DNA of 64,000 nucleotides from Wenyingzhuangia gilva (GCF_030519655.1 NZ_JAUMIT010000002.1:310001-374000), one strand, 5' to 3'; positions 9,167-18,340 are shown, counted from the first letter of the stretch. Made by a program: numbers and translations. Notes: generated by a model not told the origin, from the letters alone.

Positions 9167-10556
9167 AACCCAAAATGTTTAAAAATTCTTGATAAGATTG
9201 TTTTTCTCTAAAAACGGTGGTTGTTAATTTTCCGTCTTTACTTTTTTGTATAATTAATTGTTTTGGTTGTGGAATTAAGCAGTGTTGTAAACCTCCAAAT
9301 CCACCTATTGATTCCTGATATGCACCTGTATTAAAAAAGCCTATGTATAAAGGTTTGTCTGGGTGATATGTTGGTAAATAAATAGCGTTACTATGTTGTT
9401 CTGAGTTGTAATAATCATCACTATCACATGTTAATCCTCCTAATAATACTCTTTCATAACTTTCGTTCCATCTGTTAATAGGCAACATAATAAAACGTTT
9501 GTTTATGGCCCAAGAATCTGGTAAAGTGGTAATAAAAGAAGAGTCAATCATGTTCCATAACTCTCTATCGTTTTGTTGTTTTTGATATAAAACTTTATAA
9601 AAATTTGCTCCACTTTCCCCTACGGTAAAACTTCCAAATTCTGTAAAAATATTGGGTACTTCTACCTTAGCATCTTCACATACAGTATTGATTTGATATA
9701 CAATTTCATCAACCATGTATTCATAATCATATTCAAATCCTAAAGAAGATTTGATTGGAAACCCACCACCGATGTTTAAAGAATCTAGGGTTGGACAGAT
9801 CTTTTTTAAGGCTACATATACTTTTAAACATTTGTGTAATTCGTTCCAATAATAGGCGTTGTCTTTAATACCTGTATTGATAAAAAAGTGCAACATTTTT
9901 AAGTTTACCTTAGGATTTTCCTCAATTTGTTTTTTGTAAAAAGGCACTATATTTTTGTATCCAATACCTAGTCTAGAAGTATAGAACTCAAACTTTGGTT
10001 CTTCTTCTGATGCAATACGGATTCCTACATTAAAACTGCTATTTATTTCTTCTTCTAATAAAGATAATTCTTCATAATTATCAATAATAGGAATGCAGTT
10101 TTTATGTTTGTTGTTAATTAAATCTGCAATATTACTTACATATTGCTCCCTTTTAAAACCATTACAAATCACAAAAGTGTCTTTGTTAATTTTACCGGTT
10201 TCTAATAGGGCATTTACAATGTTAATATCAAACGCTGATGAGGTTTCTATGTGAATATTATTCTCTAAAGCCTCATCTAACACGTGTTTAAAGTGTGAAC
10301 TTTTAGTACAGTAAGAATAAAAATATTTACCTTGATAATTGTGTTTTTCAAAAGCACTAGCAAACCAATTTTTAGCTTTCTGAATGTTTTCTGAAATTTT
10401 GGGTAAATAAGTTATTTTTAATGGAGTTCCATGCTCTTCTATTAGTGCCGAAACGTCAATGTCGTGAAACATTAGCTCGTCGTCGTCTGTAAGTTTAAAT
10501 TCTTCTTGTGGAAAATAAAAAGTTTGGTTGATTAAATCTTTGTATTTGTTACGCAT
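9156..10556 (-). CDS. speA: Arginine decarboxylase-type PLP enzyme (fold III)
   Basis: Predicted to decarboxylate arginine to agmatine with pyridoxal phosphate. At 466 residues it is much shorter than E. coli SpeA (about 658) and matches the compact Flavobacteria form. The PLP lysine is probably K85 in YCTKSSHF, the phosphate-binding glycines are GGGFP at 263-267, and the C-terminal beta domain contains the EFGSFTVGESG stretch that replaces the usual ESGR region. The neighbouring ureohydrolase overlaps its 3' end by 11 bases, which implies translational coupling and supports a putrescine pathway. Decarboxylase is firm; the exact substrate is inferred. Confidence 0.88.
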   Translation of the reverse strand: MRNKYKDLINQTFYFPQEEFKLTDDDELMFHDIDVSALIEEHGTPLKITYLPKISENIQKAKNWFASAFEKHNYQGKYFYSYCTKSSHFKHVLDEALENNIHIETSSAFDINIVNALLETGKINKDTFVICNGFKREQYVSNIADLINNKHKNCIPIIDNYEELSLLEEEINSSFNVGIRIASEEEPKFEFYTSRLGIGYKNIVPFYKKQIEENPKVNLKMLHFFINTGIKDNAYYWNELHKCLKVYVALKKICPTLDSLNIGGGFPIKSSLGFEYDYEYMVDEIVYQINTVCEDAKVEVPNIFTEFGSFTVGESGANFYKVLYQKQQNDRELWNMIDSSFITTLPDSWAINKRFIMLPINRWNESYERVLLGGLTCDSDDYYNSEQHSNAIYLPTYHPDKPLYIGFFNTGAYQESIGGFGGLQHCLIPQPKQLIIQKSKDGKLTTTVFREKQSYQEFLNILGYEK

Positions 10557-11041
10557 TTTTTGTTTTTGAAATTTGATAAATAACTCCTAAATGTTAATAT
10601 CTTATTAGATACTAATTTGGACATTTTTTTATGAAATACAAAATACTACACTCTAATTACTAAATACACGTGTCTTAACCTTAAAACTTTAAAAGGGTTG
10701 TTTACAAAAAGAAAAAATTTTGAAGAATACTTTTTTATTCCGTTATGACTACTTGCCATATTATGTGTGCTTAATATCTTCATGCAGACATAACCGAAAA
10801 ATAAAAACAATAACATTTTTACAATTGTATATATGAGCAAAAGTAATTTTTTTTTTGAACTGAAAAAGCAATTTTAAAAAAAAGTAAAAAAAAAAACAAT
10901 CACAGCCCGTAATTGTTTAATTATATTGATATTCAATAGGTTATATTGTTTGTTTCCTTTTGGTAAAATTGCAATATCTTAATAAATATTTAAAGAAAAT
11001 AATTTTATTTGTATTTTTTGTTTCTATAAAAGGTAGGTTTT
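10557..11041. other. 485-base intergenic stretch, very AT-rich, no supported gene
   Basis: Between speA (minus) and the YbaB gene (minus). It contains long A runs (10850-10900) and one 64-codon minus-strand frame (10646-10840) that has no family features, no promoter match and a phenylalanine/lysine-rich composition expected of random AT-rich DNA. I see no RNA gene or clear terminator. Confidence 0.4.
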
Positions 11042-11347
11042 TTAGAAACCAAAATTTATTCCTTTTTTTGCAGCGATGGCCATTTCTTGTTCCTGAATTT
11101 TGTCTGCTTTTGTAATGGCATCATTTAATGCTAAAATTAAATAATCCTCTAAGGCTTCTTTATCACTTAGTAAATTTTCGTTTATGTCTATTTTTTTAAC
11201 CTGTTTGCTTGCAGAAATGGTGACGTTTACCAAACCATTCCCACTGTTACTTTCTATTAAAATATCATTTAATTTTAATTTAGCTTCCTCTACATTTTTT
11301 TTAGCGTCTTGTAATTGACTCATCATTTTAGACATATCTCCAAACAT
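11042..11347 (-). CDS. YbaB/EbfC family nucleoid-associated protein
   Basis: Small DNA-binding protein of the YbaB/EbfC (DUF149) family, which forms dimers and coats the nucleoid; in other bacteria it is linked to recombination-gene neighbourhoods. The 101 residues show the family layout: an N-terminal helix (MFGDMSKMMSQLQDAKKN), a central beta-sheet with VNVTISASKQVKKI, and a C-terminal helix with ALNDAITKADKIQEQEM. Length is normal. It is divergent from the S9 peptidase gene, 72 bases apart. No dnaX or recR is adjacent here. Confidence 0.92.
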   Translation of the reverse strand: MFGDMSKMMSQLQDAKKNVEEAKLKLNDILIESNSGNGLVNVTISASKQVKKIDINENLLSDKEALEDYLILALNDAITKADKIQEQEMAIAAKKGINFGF

Positions 11348-11419
11348 AAACTTCTAATTTTAATTTTTAAACAATATAAAAAGATAATTAATATCTTCAG
11401 TAAAATATTCATCAAGACT

Positions 11420-13588
11420 ATGAAAAACATTCTGCAAAGAAATGTCTTTATCCTATTGGGAATTGCTATTTTTGCTCTCTTAATAAAATGCCACAAAATG
11501 AAGGTGATAACAGCTCCAATAGCCGATAAAATTCCAACAAAATTAGTAAAACATGAAGATGTTCGCATCGATAATTATTATTGGATGCGTTTGTCTGATG
11601 CTGAAAAAGAAGCGGAAAATCCATCGGATAAAACACAAAAAGTATTAACGTATTTAAGTGAGGAAAATTCTTTTTATGAAGAAGAAACCAAGCATACACT
11701 TAAGTTTCAGGAAGATTTATTTCAGGAAATGAAGAGCAGAATTAAAGAAGATGATAGTTCTGTTCCTTATTTTAAGAATGGTTATTTCTATATTACTCGT
11801 TATGATTTTGGTAGTCAATATCCAATTTATACACGTAAAAAAGGTTCCTTAGATGCTGAGGAAGAAATTTTATTAGACGTGAATGTGCTGGCAGAAGGGT
11901 ATGAATATTTTGATGTTGGCGGACTATCCGTAAGTACCAATAATAATTTATTGGTATATAGTGTAGATAATACTGGTAGAAGACAATATACCCTGTTTTT
12001 TATGGATTTAACTACAGGGAAAATGTTAAAAGATACTATTGAATTTACCACAGGTTCTGCTACTTGGGCAAATGACAATCAAACGTTGTTTTACACCAAA
12101 AAAGATCACATTACATTAAGAAGTGATAAAATTTATAGACATACCTTAGGAACTACTTCTGGAGAAGATGTGTTGGTGTTTCACGAAAAGGATGATACCT
12201 ATGGAGTTTATGTGGGAAAAACAAAATCTAAAAAATATCTTTTAATAGGTTCATACAGTACCTTACAAACGGAATATCAATATTTAGAAACCGATAATCC
12301 TACGGGAGATTTTAAAGTTTTTCAAGCCAGAGAAGATGGTTTAGAGTATAGCATTACGCATTTTAATGACTCTTTTTATATTCAAACCAACAAAGATGGA
12401 GCGACCAACTTTAAGTTGATGAAAACATCTGAAACTGCTACAAGCAAAGAAAATTGGATAGATGTCATTCCACATCGTGAAGATGTTTTGTTAGAAGACA
12501 TGACTATTTTTAAAGATTTCTTAGTATTAGAAGAGCGTAAAGACGGATTGGGTAAAATAAGAATTATTAAATGGGATGGAAGTAATGATTACTATTTACC
12601 ATTTGCAGAAGAAACTTATTCAGCCTACGTATATGGAAATCCTGAGTTTGATACCCCATGGTTAAGGTTTGGTTATAATTCTATGACTACTCCAAGTTCT
12701 GTAATAGATTTTAATATGAATACTCAAGAAGAAATCATTAAAAAAGAACAAGAAGTACTAGGAGGGAAGTTTGATAAAAAGAACTACATAAGTAAACGTA
12801 TTTGGGTAACTGCCAGAGATGGAAAAAAAGTAGCGCTTTCTATTGTGCATAGAAAAGATACCAAGATTAACGAAAATACACCTGTATTTATGTATGCTTA
12901 TGGTTCATACGGACATACTGTAGATGATAGCTTTAGTACTACCCGTTTAAGTTTGTTAGACAGAGGTTTTGTGTTTGCTTTGGCTCATATTCGTGGATCG
13001 GAATATTTAGGAAGACCTTGGTACGAAGATGGAAAACTATTAAACAAGAAAAATACTTTTAATGATTTTGTAGATTGTGCAAAGTATTTAATTGATAACA
13101 AAATGACTTCTCCAGCGCATTTGTATGCTATGGGAGGATCTGCAGGAGGTTTACTGATGGGAGCAGTATGTAACATGAATCCTGAATTATTCAATGGAAT
13201 AATTTCAGCAGTTCCTTTTGTAGATGTTGTAACAACAATGTTAGATGAAAGTATTCCTTTAACTACAGGAGAATATGATGAGTGGGGAAATCCTAATGAT
13301 AAAGTTTATTATGATTACATCAAATCTTATTCTCCATATGATAATATAGAAGCAAAAGCGTATCCAAATATTTTTGTTACTACAGGTTTACACGATTCTC
13401 AAGTGCAATATTGGGAGCCTGCAAAATATGTTGCCAAATTAAGAGAGTTAAAAACAGACAATAATAAGTTGTACTTGTACACCAATATGGAAGCGGGACA
13501 CGGAGGTGCCTCTGGTCGTTTTGATTCTTTAAAAGAAACTGCCATGGAATATGCTTTCATTTTAGACTTAGAAGGTTTAGTAGAATAA
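11420..13588 (+). CDS. Prolyl oligopeptidase family serine peptidase (S9A, protease II-like), exported
   Basis: Cleaves short peptides after Pro or basic residues. From the ATG at 11420 the protein is 722 residues with an N-terminal hydrophobic segment (about 8-22), so it is probably exported to the periplasm. The first ~400 residues form the seven-bladed propeller and the rest the alpha/beta hydrolase domain. The catalytic triad is S574 in GGSAGG, D659 in HDSQVQYWEP and H694 in GHGGASGR. The open frame extends to a TTG at 11315, but that would overlap the divergent ybaB gene, so 11420 is preferred. The cysteine after the hydrophobic stretch follows a lysine, so it is a poor lipobox. Confidence 0.93.
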   Translation: MKNILQRNVFILLGIAIFALLIKCHKMKVITAPIADKIPTKLVKHEDVRIDNYYWMRLSDAEKEAENPSDKTQKVLTYLSEENSFYEEETKHTLKFQEDLFQEMKSRIKEDDSSVPYFKNGYFYITRYDFGSQYPIYTRKKGSLDAEEEILLDVNVLAEGYEYFDVGGLSVSTNNNLLVYSVDNTGRRQYTLFFMDLTTGKMLKDTIEFTTGSATWANDNQTLFYTKKDHITLRSDKIYRHTLGTTSGEDVLVFHEKDDTYGVYVGKTKSKKYLLIGSYSTLQTEYQYLETDNPTGDFKVFQAREDGLEYSITHFNDSFYIQTNKDGATNFKLMKTSETATSKENWIDVIPHREDVLLEDMTIFKDFLVLEERKDGLGKIRIIKWDGSNDYYLPFAEETYSAYVYGNPEFDTPWLRFGYNSMTTPSSVIDFNMNTQEEIIKKEQEVLGGKFDKKNYISKRIWVTARDGKKVALSIVHRKDTKINENTPVFMYAYGSYGHTVDDSFSTTRLSLLDRGFVFALAHIRGSEYLGRPWYEDGKLLNKKNTFNDFVDCAKYLIDNKMTSPAHLYAMGGSAGGLLMGAVCNMNPELFNGIISAVPFVDVVTTMLDESIPLTTGEYDEWGNPNDKVYYDYIKSYSPYDNIEAKAYPNIFVTTGLHDSQVQYWEPAKYVAKLRELKTDNNKLYLYTNMEAGHGGASGRFDSLKETAMEYAFILDLEGLVE

Positions 13589-13607
13589 TTCAAAAGAATA
13601 TATAAAC

Positions 13608-13636
13608 AAAAAACCGAGCAATTTGCTCGGTTTTTT
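13608..13636 (+). terminator. Terminator after the S9 peptidase
   Basis: AAAAAACCGAGCAA (13608-13621) and TTGCTCGGTTTTTT (13623-13636) pair around one base. It shares the CCGAGCAA core with the terminators at 7806 and 16163. Confidence 0.9.
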
Positions 13637-13714
13637 TGTTTAAGTATCTTAATGGGATTTAATTAAACAAGATTTTTTAATCTTAGGCAACTATTTTCAG
13701 ACACATGTAGTCTA

Positions 13715-13722
13715 TATATTTG
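13715..13722 (+). promoter_or_regulatory. -7 element of the ECF sigma operon
   Basis: TATATTTG is an exact TAnnTTTG match, with a weak TTTTC at the -33 position (13694-13698). It lies 25 bases upstream of the TTG start of the sigma factor and supports that start. Confidence 0.6.
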
Positions 13723-13747
13723 TAAGGCATCAAAACTATAAAAACGA

Positions 13748-14308
13748 TTGAAAACAATACCATTGCATCATCAAACAAATCAGTTAATAGCTGATGCTGT
13801 TCTTCAAAAAAGAGAGGCACAACAACGTTTGTTTGAGCAATATTCTCCTAAAATGTTAGGGGTTTGTAGGCAATATGTAAAAGATTTACATCATGCAGAA
13901 GATTTAATGCTTCAAGGGTTTTTAAAAGTTTTTACTAGTATTTCTCAATTTAAAAATGAAGGAAATTTTGAAGGTTGGATACGAAGAATTATGGTAAATA
14001 CTTGTATTACGTATTTACGTAAAAAACATCCGATACAATTTTCAGATGATGAATTCGTCTTTGATGTACAGGCAGTGGTTAGTATGGAAGGTACGGAATT
14101 AGAAGATATTCAGAAATTAATTGATGAATTGCCTACAGGGTATAAAATGGTTTTTAATTTATATGCTATAGAAGGTTATAAACACTCAGAAATAGCAAAA
14201 GAATTAAATATTACAGAAAACACCTCTAAATCACAATTATTTAAAGCAAGAAAATGGTTGCAAGAGAATTATATAATCATGAATAGAACAGTAAATGGAG
14301 ACAAATAA
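13748..14308 (+). CDS. ECF-type RNA polymerase sigma factor
   Basis: Alternative sigma-70 factor. The 186-residue protein has region 2 (about 22-90: QQRLFEQYSPKMLGVCRQYV through GNFEGWIRRIMVNTC) and region 4 with a helix-turn-helix (about 120-175: LPTGYKMVFNLYAIEGYKH then ITENTSKSQLFKARKWL). The start is a TTG at 13748: it is 25 bases after a good -7 element and the next Met is inside region 2, so no ATG can replace it. The downstream membrane protein gene overlaps it by 14 bases, the usual sigma/anti-sigma coupling. Confidence 0.93.
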   Translation: MKTIPLHHQTNQLIADAVLQKREAQQRLFEQYSPKMLGVCRQYVKDLHHAEDLMLQGFLKVFTSISQFKNEGNFEGWIRRIMVNTCITYLRKKHPIQFSDDEFVFDVQAVVSMEGTELEDIQKLIDELPTGYKMVFNLYAIEGYKHSEIAKELNITENTSKSQLFKARKWLQENYIIMNRTVNGDK

Positions 14309-15047
14309 TATTGATGAGATTGTTAGAGGTTTACTAAAATCTAGAACAATACAACCTTCAAATTCTGCATGGGAACGTTTGAGTAATCAGTTAGATACCG
14401 TTCCTCAAAAGAAGAAACGTAACTGGTTTTTATATATAGGTTATGCTGCTGGTATATTGCTATTAATTTCAGTAGCCTTTGTGCTGAGTTTTAATGAAGA
14501 TTATTTTAGTTCATCAAATAAACTAGCCAATAATGTGATAACCGATAGTACAAAGTTGATAAAACCAATAGTAGAAAAATCAACCAAAAAACCGAGTGAA
14601 TCAGAAAATGTTCTTGTTGCTTCAAATCAAGATTCTTTTAAGGAGGTTCCTATTATAAAAATGAATTATATAAAAATTAAAACAAGTGCCAAAATACCAT
14701 TAGATGTTGCTGACTTAGGTTTAAAGATTGAAAAAAAAGAAGTTCCTGTTGTGAAGAAAGAATCAAATTCTAGGATAAAAATCAATAGCGAAGATTTGTT
14801 GGCTTCTGTGACAGATGATCAAGAAATATATCAAAAGTACTATGCTCAATATCATGTTAATAGAGATGAACTTTTAAGAACAATTCAACAAGAATTGGAT
14901 GAACAAAGTCTTGATGTAGATGCCAATACGTTATTGGCCGAAGTGGAAAAAAGTGTTGATGAAGAAACTTTTAAGAAGAGTTTTATAAAATTAATAAAGG
15001 GAGAGTTTAGAACCTTAGCGACCAGCTTAGCAAATAGAAATGACTAA
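14295..15047 (+). CDS. Single-pass membrane protein, putative anti-sigma factor
   Basis: A 250-residue protein with a cytoplasmic N-terminus of about 42 residues, one membrane helix (about 43-64: NWFLYIGYAAGILLLISVAF) and a periplasmic, Lys/Glu-rich domain ending in a helical segment. It overlaps the sigma gene by 14 bases, and the N-terminal SAWERLSNQLD stretch resembles the sigma-binding helix region of Bacteroidota anti-sigma proteins. No zinc-binding HxxxCxxC motif is present. The anti-sigma role is inferred from order and topology, not from a recognised domain. Confidence 0.7.
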   Translation: METNNIDEIVRGLLKSRTIQPSNSAWERLSNQLDTVPQKKKRNWFLYIGYAAGILLLISVAFVLSFNEDYFSSSNKLANNVITDSTKLIKPIVEKSTKKPSESENVLVASNQDSFKEVPIIKMNYIKIKTSAKIPLDVADLGLKIEKKEVPVVKKESNSRIKINSEDLLASVTDDQEIYQKYYAQYHVNRDELLRTIQQELDEQSLDVDANTLLAEVEKSVDEETFKKSFIKLIKGEFRTLATSLANRND

Positions 15048-16152
15048 AAAGAAAATAAAAATGGAAAGAAATTTATTAATGTTACTGTTGTTCTGTACAA
15101 CTTTTGTTTTTTCTCAAGAAAAATATTTTGAGAACGAAGTAAAAAAAATATCAAAAAATATTGAATCAATTACAAAAACACAAAAAGATTCTTTAAGAGT
15201 AAAAGTCGGAGAAATTAATAAAAAATTAGCATCTAGAATAATTACACTAGAGGAGTCAAACCAATTAAAAAAATCTGCAGCAGCATATCATGCCAAAAGA
15301 ATAGAAGACTTGGTAGGAGTACAAGAACATAAATTACAACAGTTGGTACAAGATAAAACCAATGATAAGATTAAGAGTAGAGATGAAATTGATACAGAGG
15401 AAGATGTTGATGTTTCTTTTAGTATAGATAATAAAAGGTTTAGCATTGCAGTTGAGGATGATAAAGACAAAAAGAAAAAAAAGGAATTAAAAAAAGAGCC
15501 AAAAAATAAAAAAACAACTTCTCAGCTTGTTTTAGCAATGGGGATAAATAATGTTTTAGTTGATAATCAATTATCTTCCTTGGAGAATTCAAATTATAAA
15601 TTTTGGCAATCACATTTTTATGAAATAGGATGGACGTGGAAAACACTTATGGCTAAAGAGTCAGGAAAAATGTATTTTAAATATGGTGTTTCATTTTTAT
15701 GGAATAATTTAAGAGCAACAAACAATCAATATCATAAGGTTAATGTAGATAAAACTGATTTAGTGGTTAGCACAGTAAACTTGTCTGAAAGTAGACTTAG
15801 AAACGTGCAAATGATATTTCCTTTATATTTAGAATTAGATTTATCTAAAAACGGAAAATATTCTAATGGAAGAAAACGAGATAAAACCAATGAATCTATT
15901 AGGTTAGGAGTCGGAGGTTTTGCGGGTTTTAAATTAGGAACAAGGCAATATTTAGAATATAAAGATGCTGATGGATTAAAAATTGAAGAATTACAAAAAG
16001 GAGATTTTAATACCAGTATTCTTAATTATGGAGTCAGTGGATATATAGCTTACAAAAGTTTTGGAATTTATGCAAAGTATGACTTAAATCCTTTATTTAA
16101 AAATACGGAAATTAGGAATGTTTCTTTAGGGATTAGATGTGATATTCTTTAG
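15040..16152 (+). CDS. Outer-membrane beta-barrel protein of the sigma operon
   Basis: An exported 370-residue protein: signal peptide ending near FVFSQ, a charged coiled-coil-like region (about residues 30-150), then a C-terminal beta-barrel-like domain with alternating hydrophobic strands and a final aromatic/hydrophobic strand. The ATG at 15040 overlaps the anti-sigma stop by 8 bases; a second in-frame ATG at 15061 gives a more compact signal peptide and may be the true start. It is probably the envelope effector or sensor of the sigma system. No specific family recognised. Confidence 0.75.
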   Translation: MTKKKIKMERNLLMLLLFCTTFVFSQEKYFENEVKKISKNIESITKTQKDSLRVKVGEINKKLASRIITLEESNQLKKSAAAYHAKRIEDLVGVQEHKLQQLVQDKTNDKIKSRDEIDTEEDVDVSFSIDNKRFSIAVEDDKDKKKKKELKKEPKNKKTTSQLVLAMGINNVLVDNQLSSLENSNYKFWQSHFYEIGWTWKTLMAKESGKMYFKYGVSFLWNNLRATNNQYHKVNVDKTDLVVSTVNLSESRLRNVQMIFPLYLELDLSKNGKYSNGRKRDKTNESIRLGVGGFAGFKLGTRQYLEYKDADGLKIEELQKGDFNTSILNYGVSGYIAYKSFGIYAKYDLNPLFKNTEIRNVSLGIRCDIL

Positions 16153-16162
16153 TTATGATATA

Positions 16163-16193
16163 AAAAAAACCGAGCAAATTGCTCGGTTTTTTT
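16163..16193. terminator. Bidirectional terminator between the OMP gene and amt1
   Basis: AAAAAAACCGAGCAA (16163-16177) and TTGCTCGGTTTTTTT (16179-16193) pair around one base. It serves the convergent OMP (+) and ammonium channel (-) genes and is the third copy of the CCGAGCAA terminator core. Confidence 0.9.
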
Positions 16194-16210
16194 GTTCAAT
16201 AAAATAAAAT

Positions 16211-17458
16211 TTATTCATTATCGTTTAGGTTGATGTCCTCATAAGCATTCATTCCATGCTCATGAATATCTAACCCTTGTTTTTCTTCTTTTTCAGAAAC
16301 TCTTAATCCTATTGTTTTTTTAAGAGTAAATAAAATAATAAAAGAGGTAACCAAACAAGTAATTCCTACGACCATTACTCCATATGCCTGAGTCCCTAAT
16401 TGAGAAAAAGATCCAGTATTAAAAAGTCCTTTATCTCCCCAGATTCCCACAGCTAAAGTACCAAAGGTTCCACAAATTAAGTGTACACCAATAGCTCCAA
16501 CAGGATCATCCATTTTAAATCTATCAATAATACCAACAGCAAAAACAATAATGACTCCTGAAATGAATCCGATGATAATAGCATCTAAAGGAGACATTAA
16601 ATCTGCTCCTGCAGTAATACCAACCAATCCAGCTAAGGCACCGTTAAATGCCATGGTAATATCATAAGTTTTAAATTTTAAGTATGAAGTTACAAAAGCA
16701 GCTATAATACCAGCACTTGCAGCCAATGAGGTAGTTACTAAAACTAGTGAAACTGTTCCTGCATCTGCAGATAAAACAGAACCTCCGTTAAATCCAAACC
16801 ATCCGAACCATAACAAGAAAACTCCTAAAGCAGCTAAAGGAATGTTATGCCCAACGATAGGTTTGATAGAACCATCAGACAAATATTTTCCTAAACGAGG
16901 TCCTAATAAAATAACAGCAACTACTGCAGCCCAACCACCAACAGAGTGAACAAAAGTAGATCCTGCAAAATCATAAAATCCCATTTGACTTAGGAATCCA
17001 CCTCCCCAACCCCAAGAACCTATAATTGGGTAAACAACACCTACATAGAATAATGAGAAAATTAAGAAAGATCCTAGCTTTATTCTTTCAGCTACGGCAC
17101 CAGATACAATAGTTGCAGCAGTAGCGGCAAACATTCCTTGAAATAAAAAGTCTGTCCAATAGGTAAAACTTCCATTATAGTCAACTGTTAGTCCATTTTC
17201 AGGAAGAGAAATTCCAAATCCAGAGAAATTAAAAACAGAAAAATCTCCACCAGGATACATTAGGTTAAAACCGCAAATAGCAAAGGTTAGCAGTCCTATT
17301 GCAACAATCATAAAGTTTTTAAATAATATATTGATGGCATTTTTAGATCTAGCCAAACCAACTTCTAAAGTTGAAAATCCTAAATGCATAATGAATACCA
17401 ATGCAATTGATACCATCATCCACAAGTTATTAATTGTAAAATTTAAAGTAGTTTCCAT
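16211..17458 (-). CDS. amtB: Ammonium channel (Amt family), first copy
   Basis: Inner-membrane ammonium transporter, 415 residues, about 11 membrane helices. The twin-histidine pore is seen as H171 (STFVHSVGGWAA) and H326 (DDPVGAIGVHLICG), and the conserved cytoplasmic tail GLRVSEKEEKQGLDIHEHG, which contacts the P-II protein, is intact. It lies 9 bases downstream of a P-II gene on the same strand, so channel and regulator are one operon. It is clearly different in sequence from the second Amt at 18402-19604, so the pair is old rather than a recent duplication. Confidence 0.96.
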   Translation of the reverse strand: METTLNFTINNLWMMVSIALVFIMHLGFSTLEVGLARSKNAINILFKNFMIVAIGLLTFAICGFNLMYPGGDFSVFNFSGFGISLPENGLTVDYNGSFTYWTDFLFQGMFAATAATIVSGAVAERIKLGSFLIFSLFYVGVVYPIIGSWGWGGGFLSQMGFYDFAGSTFVHSVGGWAAVVAVILLGPRLGKYLSDGSIKPIVGHNIPLAALGVFLLWFGWFGFNGGSVLSADAGTVSLVLVTTSLAASAGIIAAFVTSYLKFKTYDITMAFNGALAGLVGITAGADLMSPLDAIIIGFISGVIIVFAVGIIDRFKMDDPVGAIGVHLICGTFGTLAVGIWGDKGLFNTGSFSQLGTQAYGVMVVGITCLVTSFIILFTLKKTIGLRVSEKEEKQGLDIHEHGMNAYEDINLNDNE

Positions 17459-17467
17459 AGTAGTGTT

Positions 17468-17806
17468 TTATCTTAAAGTTTCTCCTCCTTTTTCTCCAGT
17501 TCGTATTCTATAAGTTTCTTTGACATCGTAAACAAATATTTTACCATCTCCAACTTCACCTGTTCCCGCAGTTTTGATAATAGTGTCAATGGTTACTTTT
17601 TCAAAATCATCATTAACCACTATAGATAAGTATCTTCTTTGGATATCAGCAGTACTAAAAGAGATTCCACGGTACACTTTTCCAATTCTTTCGTTTCCTA
17701 ATGCGGTAACATCCCAATAAGAAAAGAAGTTGACACCTACCTCATGTAGGGCTGTTTTTACTTCAGAAAATTTTGATTTTCTGATGATTGCTTCGATTTT
17801 TTTCAT
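17468..17806 (-). CDS. P-II nitrogen regulatory protein, copy 1
   Basis: GlnB/GlnK-family trimeric sensor of 2-oxoglutarate, ATP and ADP; paired with the amt gene 9 bases downstream and expected to plug that channel. The 112 residues contain the B-loop TGEVGDGKIFV (82-92), the C-loop RIRTGE and a T-loop with Tyr45 in KVYRG, equivalent to the uridylylated Tyr51 of E. coli. Counting from the LG before the loop to YRG, the T-loop is one residue shorter than in E. coli GlnK and lacks its QKGHAE stretch, as seems typical of this phylum. About 90% identical in protein to copy 2. Confidence 0.95.
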   Translation of the reverse strand: MKKIEAIIRKSKFSEVKTALHEVGVNFFSYWDVTALGNERIGKVYRGISFSTADIQRRYLSIVVNDDFEKVTIDTIIKTAGTGEVGDGKIFVYDVKETYRIRTGEKGGETLR

Positions 17807-17830
17807 TCAGTTTCGTTTTATATTCGGGAG

Positions 17831-17838
17831 CAAATATA
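17831..17838 (-). promoter_or_regulatory. -7 element for the P-II 1 / amt1 operon
   Basis: CAAATATA on the plus strand is TATATTTG on the minus strand, an exact -7 match, 25 bases upstream of the P-II copy 1 start. The -33 side is weak. Confidence 0.55.
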
Positions 17839-17870
17839 AGAGATATGAAATTAATAGCCATTTTAGAATA

Positions 17871-17909
17871 AAAAAAATACGTAGAATTTAAAAATCCTAC
17901 GTATTTTTT
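17871..17909 (-). terminator. Terminator after P-II copy 2
   Basis: AAAAAATACGTAG pairs with CTACGTATTTTTT around an A/T-rich loop. It separates P-II copy 2 from the promoter of the P-II 1/amt1 operon. Confidence 0.8.
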
Positions 17910-17953
17910 ATGTTATTAGTATTTGAGAAATAATTCTAAGTAGTCTAAGTATT

Positions 17954-18292
17954 TTATCTTAAAGTTCCTCCACCTTTTTCTCCAGTACGAATTCTATATG
18001 TTTCTTGTACGTCGTAAACAAAAATTTTACCATCACCAACTTCACCAGTAGCCCCAGATTTTAAAATAGCATCAATAGTTACTTGTTCAAAATCGTCATT
18101 AACAATGATAGATAAGAATCTTCTTTGAATATCTCCCGTACTAAAAGAAATACCACGATAAACCTTACCAATTCTTTCGTTTCCTAAAGCTGTAACGTCC
18201 CAGTAAGAAAAAAAGTTAACTCCTACCTCGTGTAATGCACTTTTTACTTCTGAGAATTTAGATCTTCTTATAATTGCTTCAATTTTTTTCAT
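17954..18292 (-). CDS. P-II nitrogen regulatory protein, copy 2 (not paired with a channel)
   Basis: A 112-residue P-II protein with the same motifs as copy 1 (Tyr45 in KVYRG, TGEVGDGKIFV, RIRTGE) and only scattered substitutions, mostly in 18-19, 60-80 and 95-96. Unlike the other two copies it is transcribed alone: a terminator (18341-18380) lies upstream after amt2 and another (17871-17909) follows it. It is thus free to act as a general GlnB-like regulator, while copies 1 and 3 are built into channel operons. That division of labour is inference. Confidence 0.94.
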   Translation of the reverse strand: MKKIEAIIRRSKFSEVKSALHEVGVNFFSYWDVTALGNERIGKVYRGISFSTGDIQRRFLSIIVNDDFEQVTIDAILKSGATGEVGDGKIFVYDVQETYRIRTGEKGGGTLR

Positions 18293-18340
18293 TTTAAATA
18301 ATATTTTCTAATTTAATAAATATACAACTTTACTTCTATA

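Noticed and set aside
10646-10840. 64-codon minus-strand frame after speA
   Set aside because: No family features, no promoter, and a composition expected from random AT-rich sequence.
11420-11500. Lipoprotein signal in the S9 peptidase
   Set aside because: The Cys is preceded by Lys (LIKC), which does not fit a lipobox; a plain signal or anchor is more likely.
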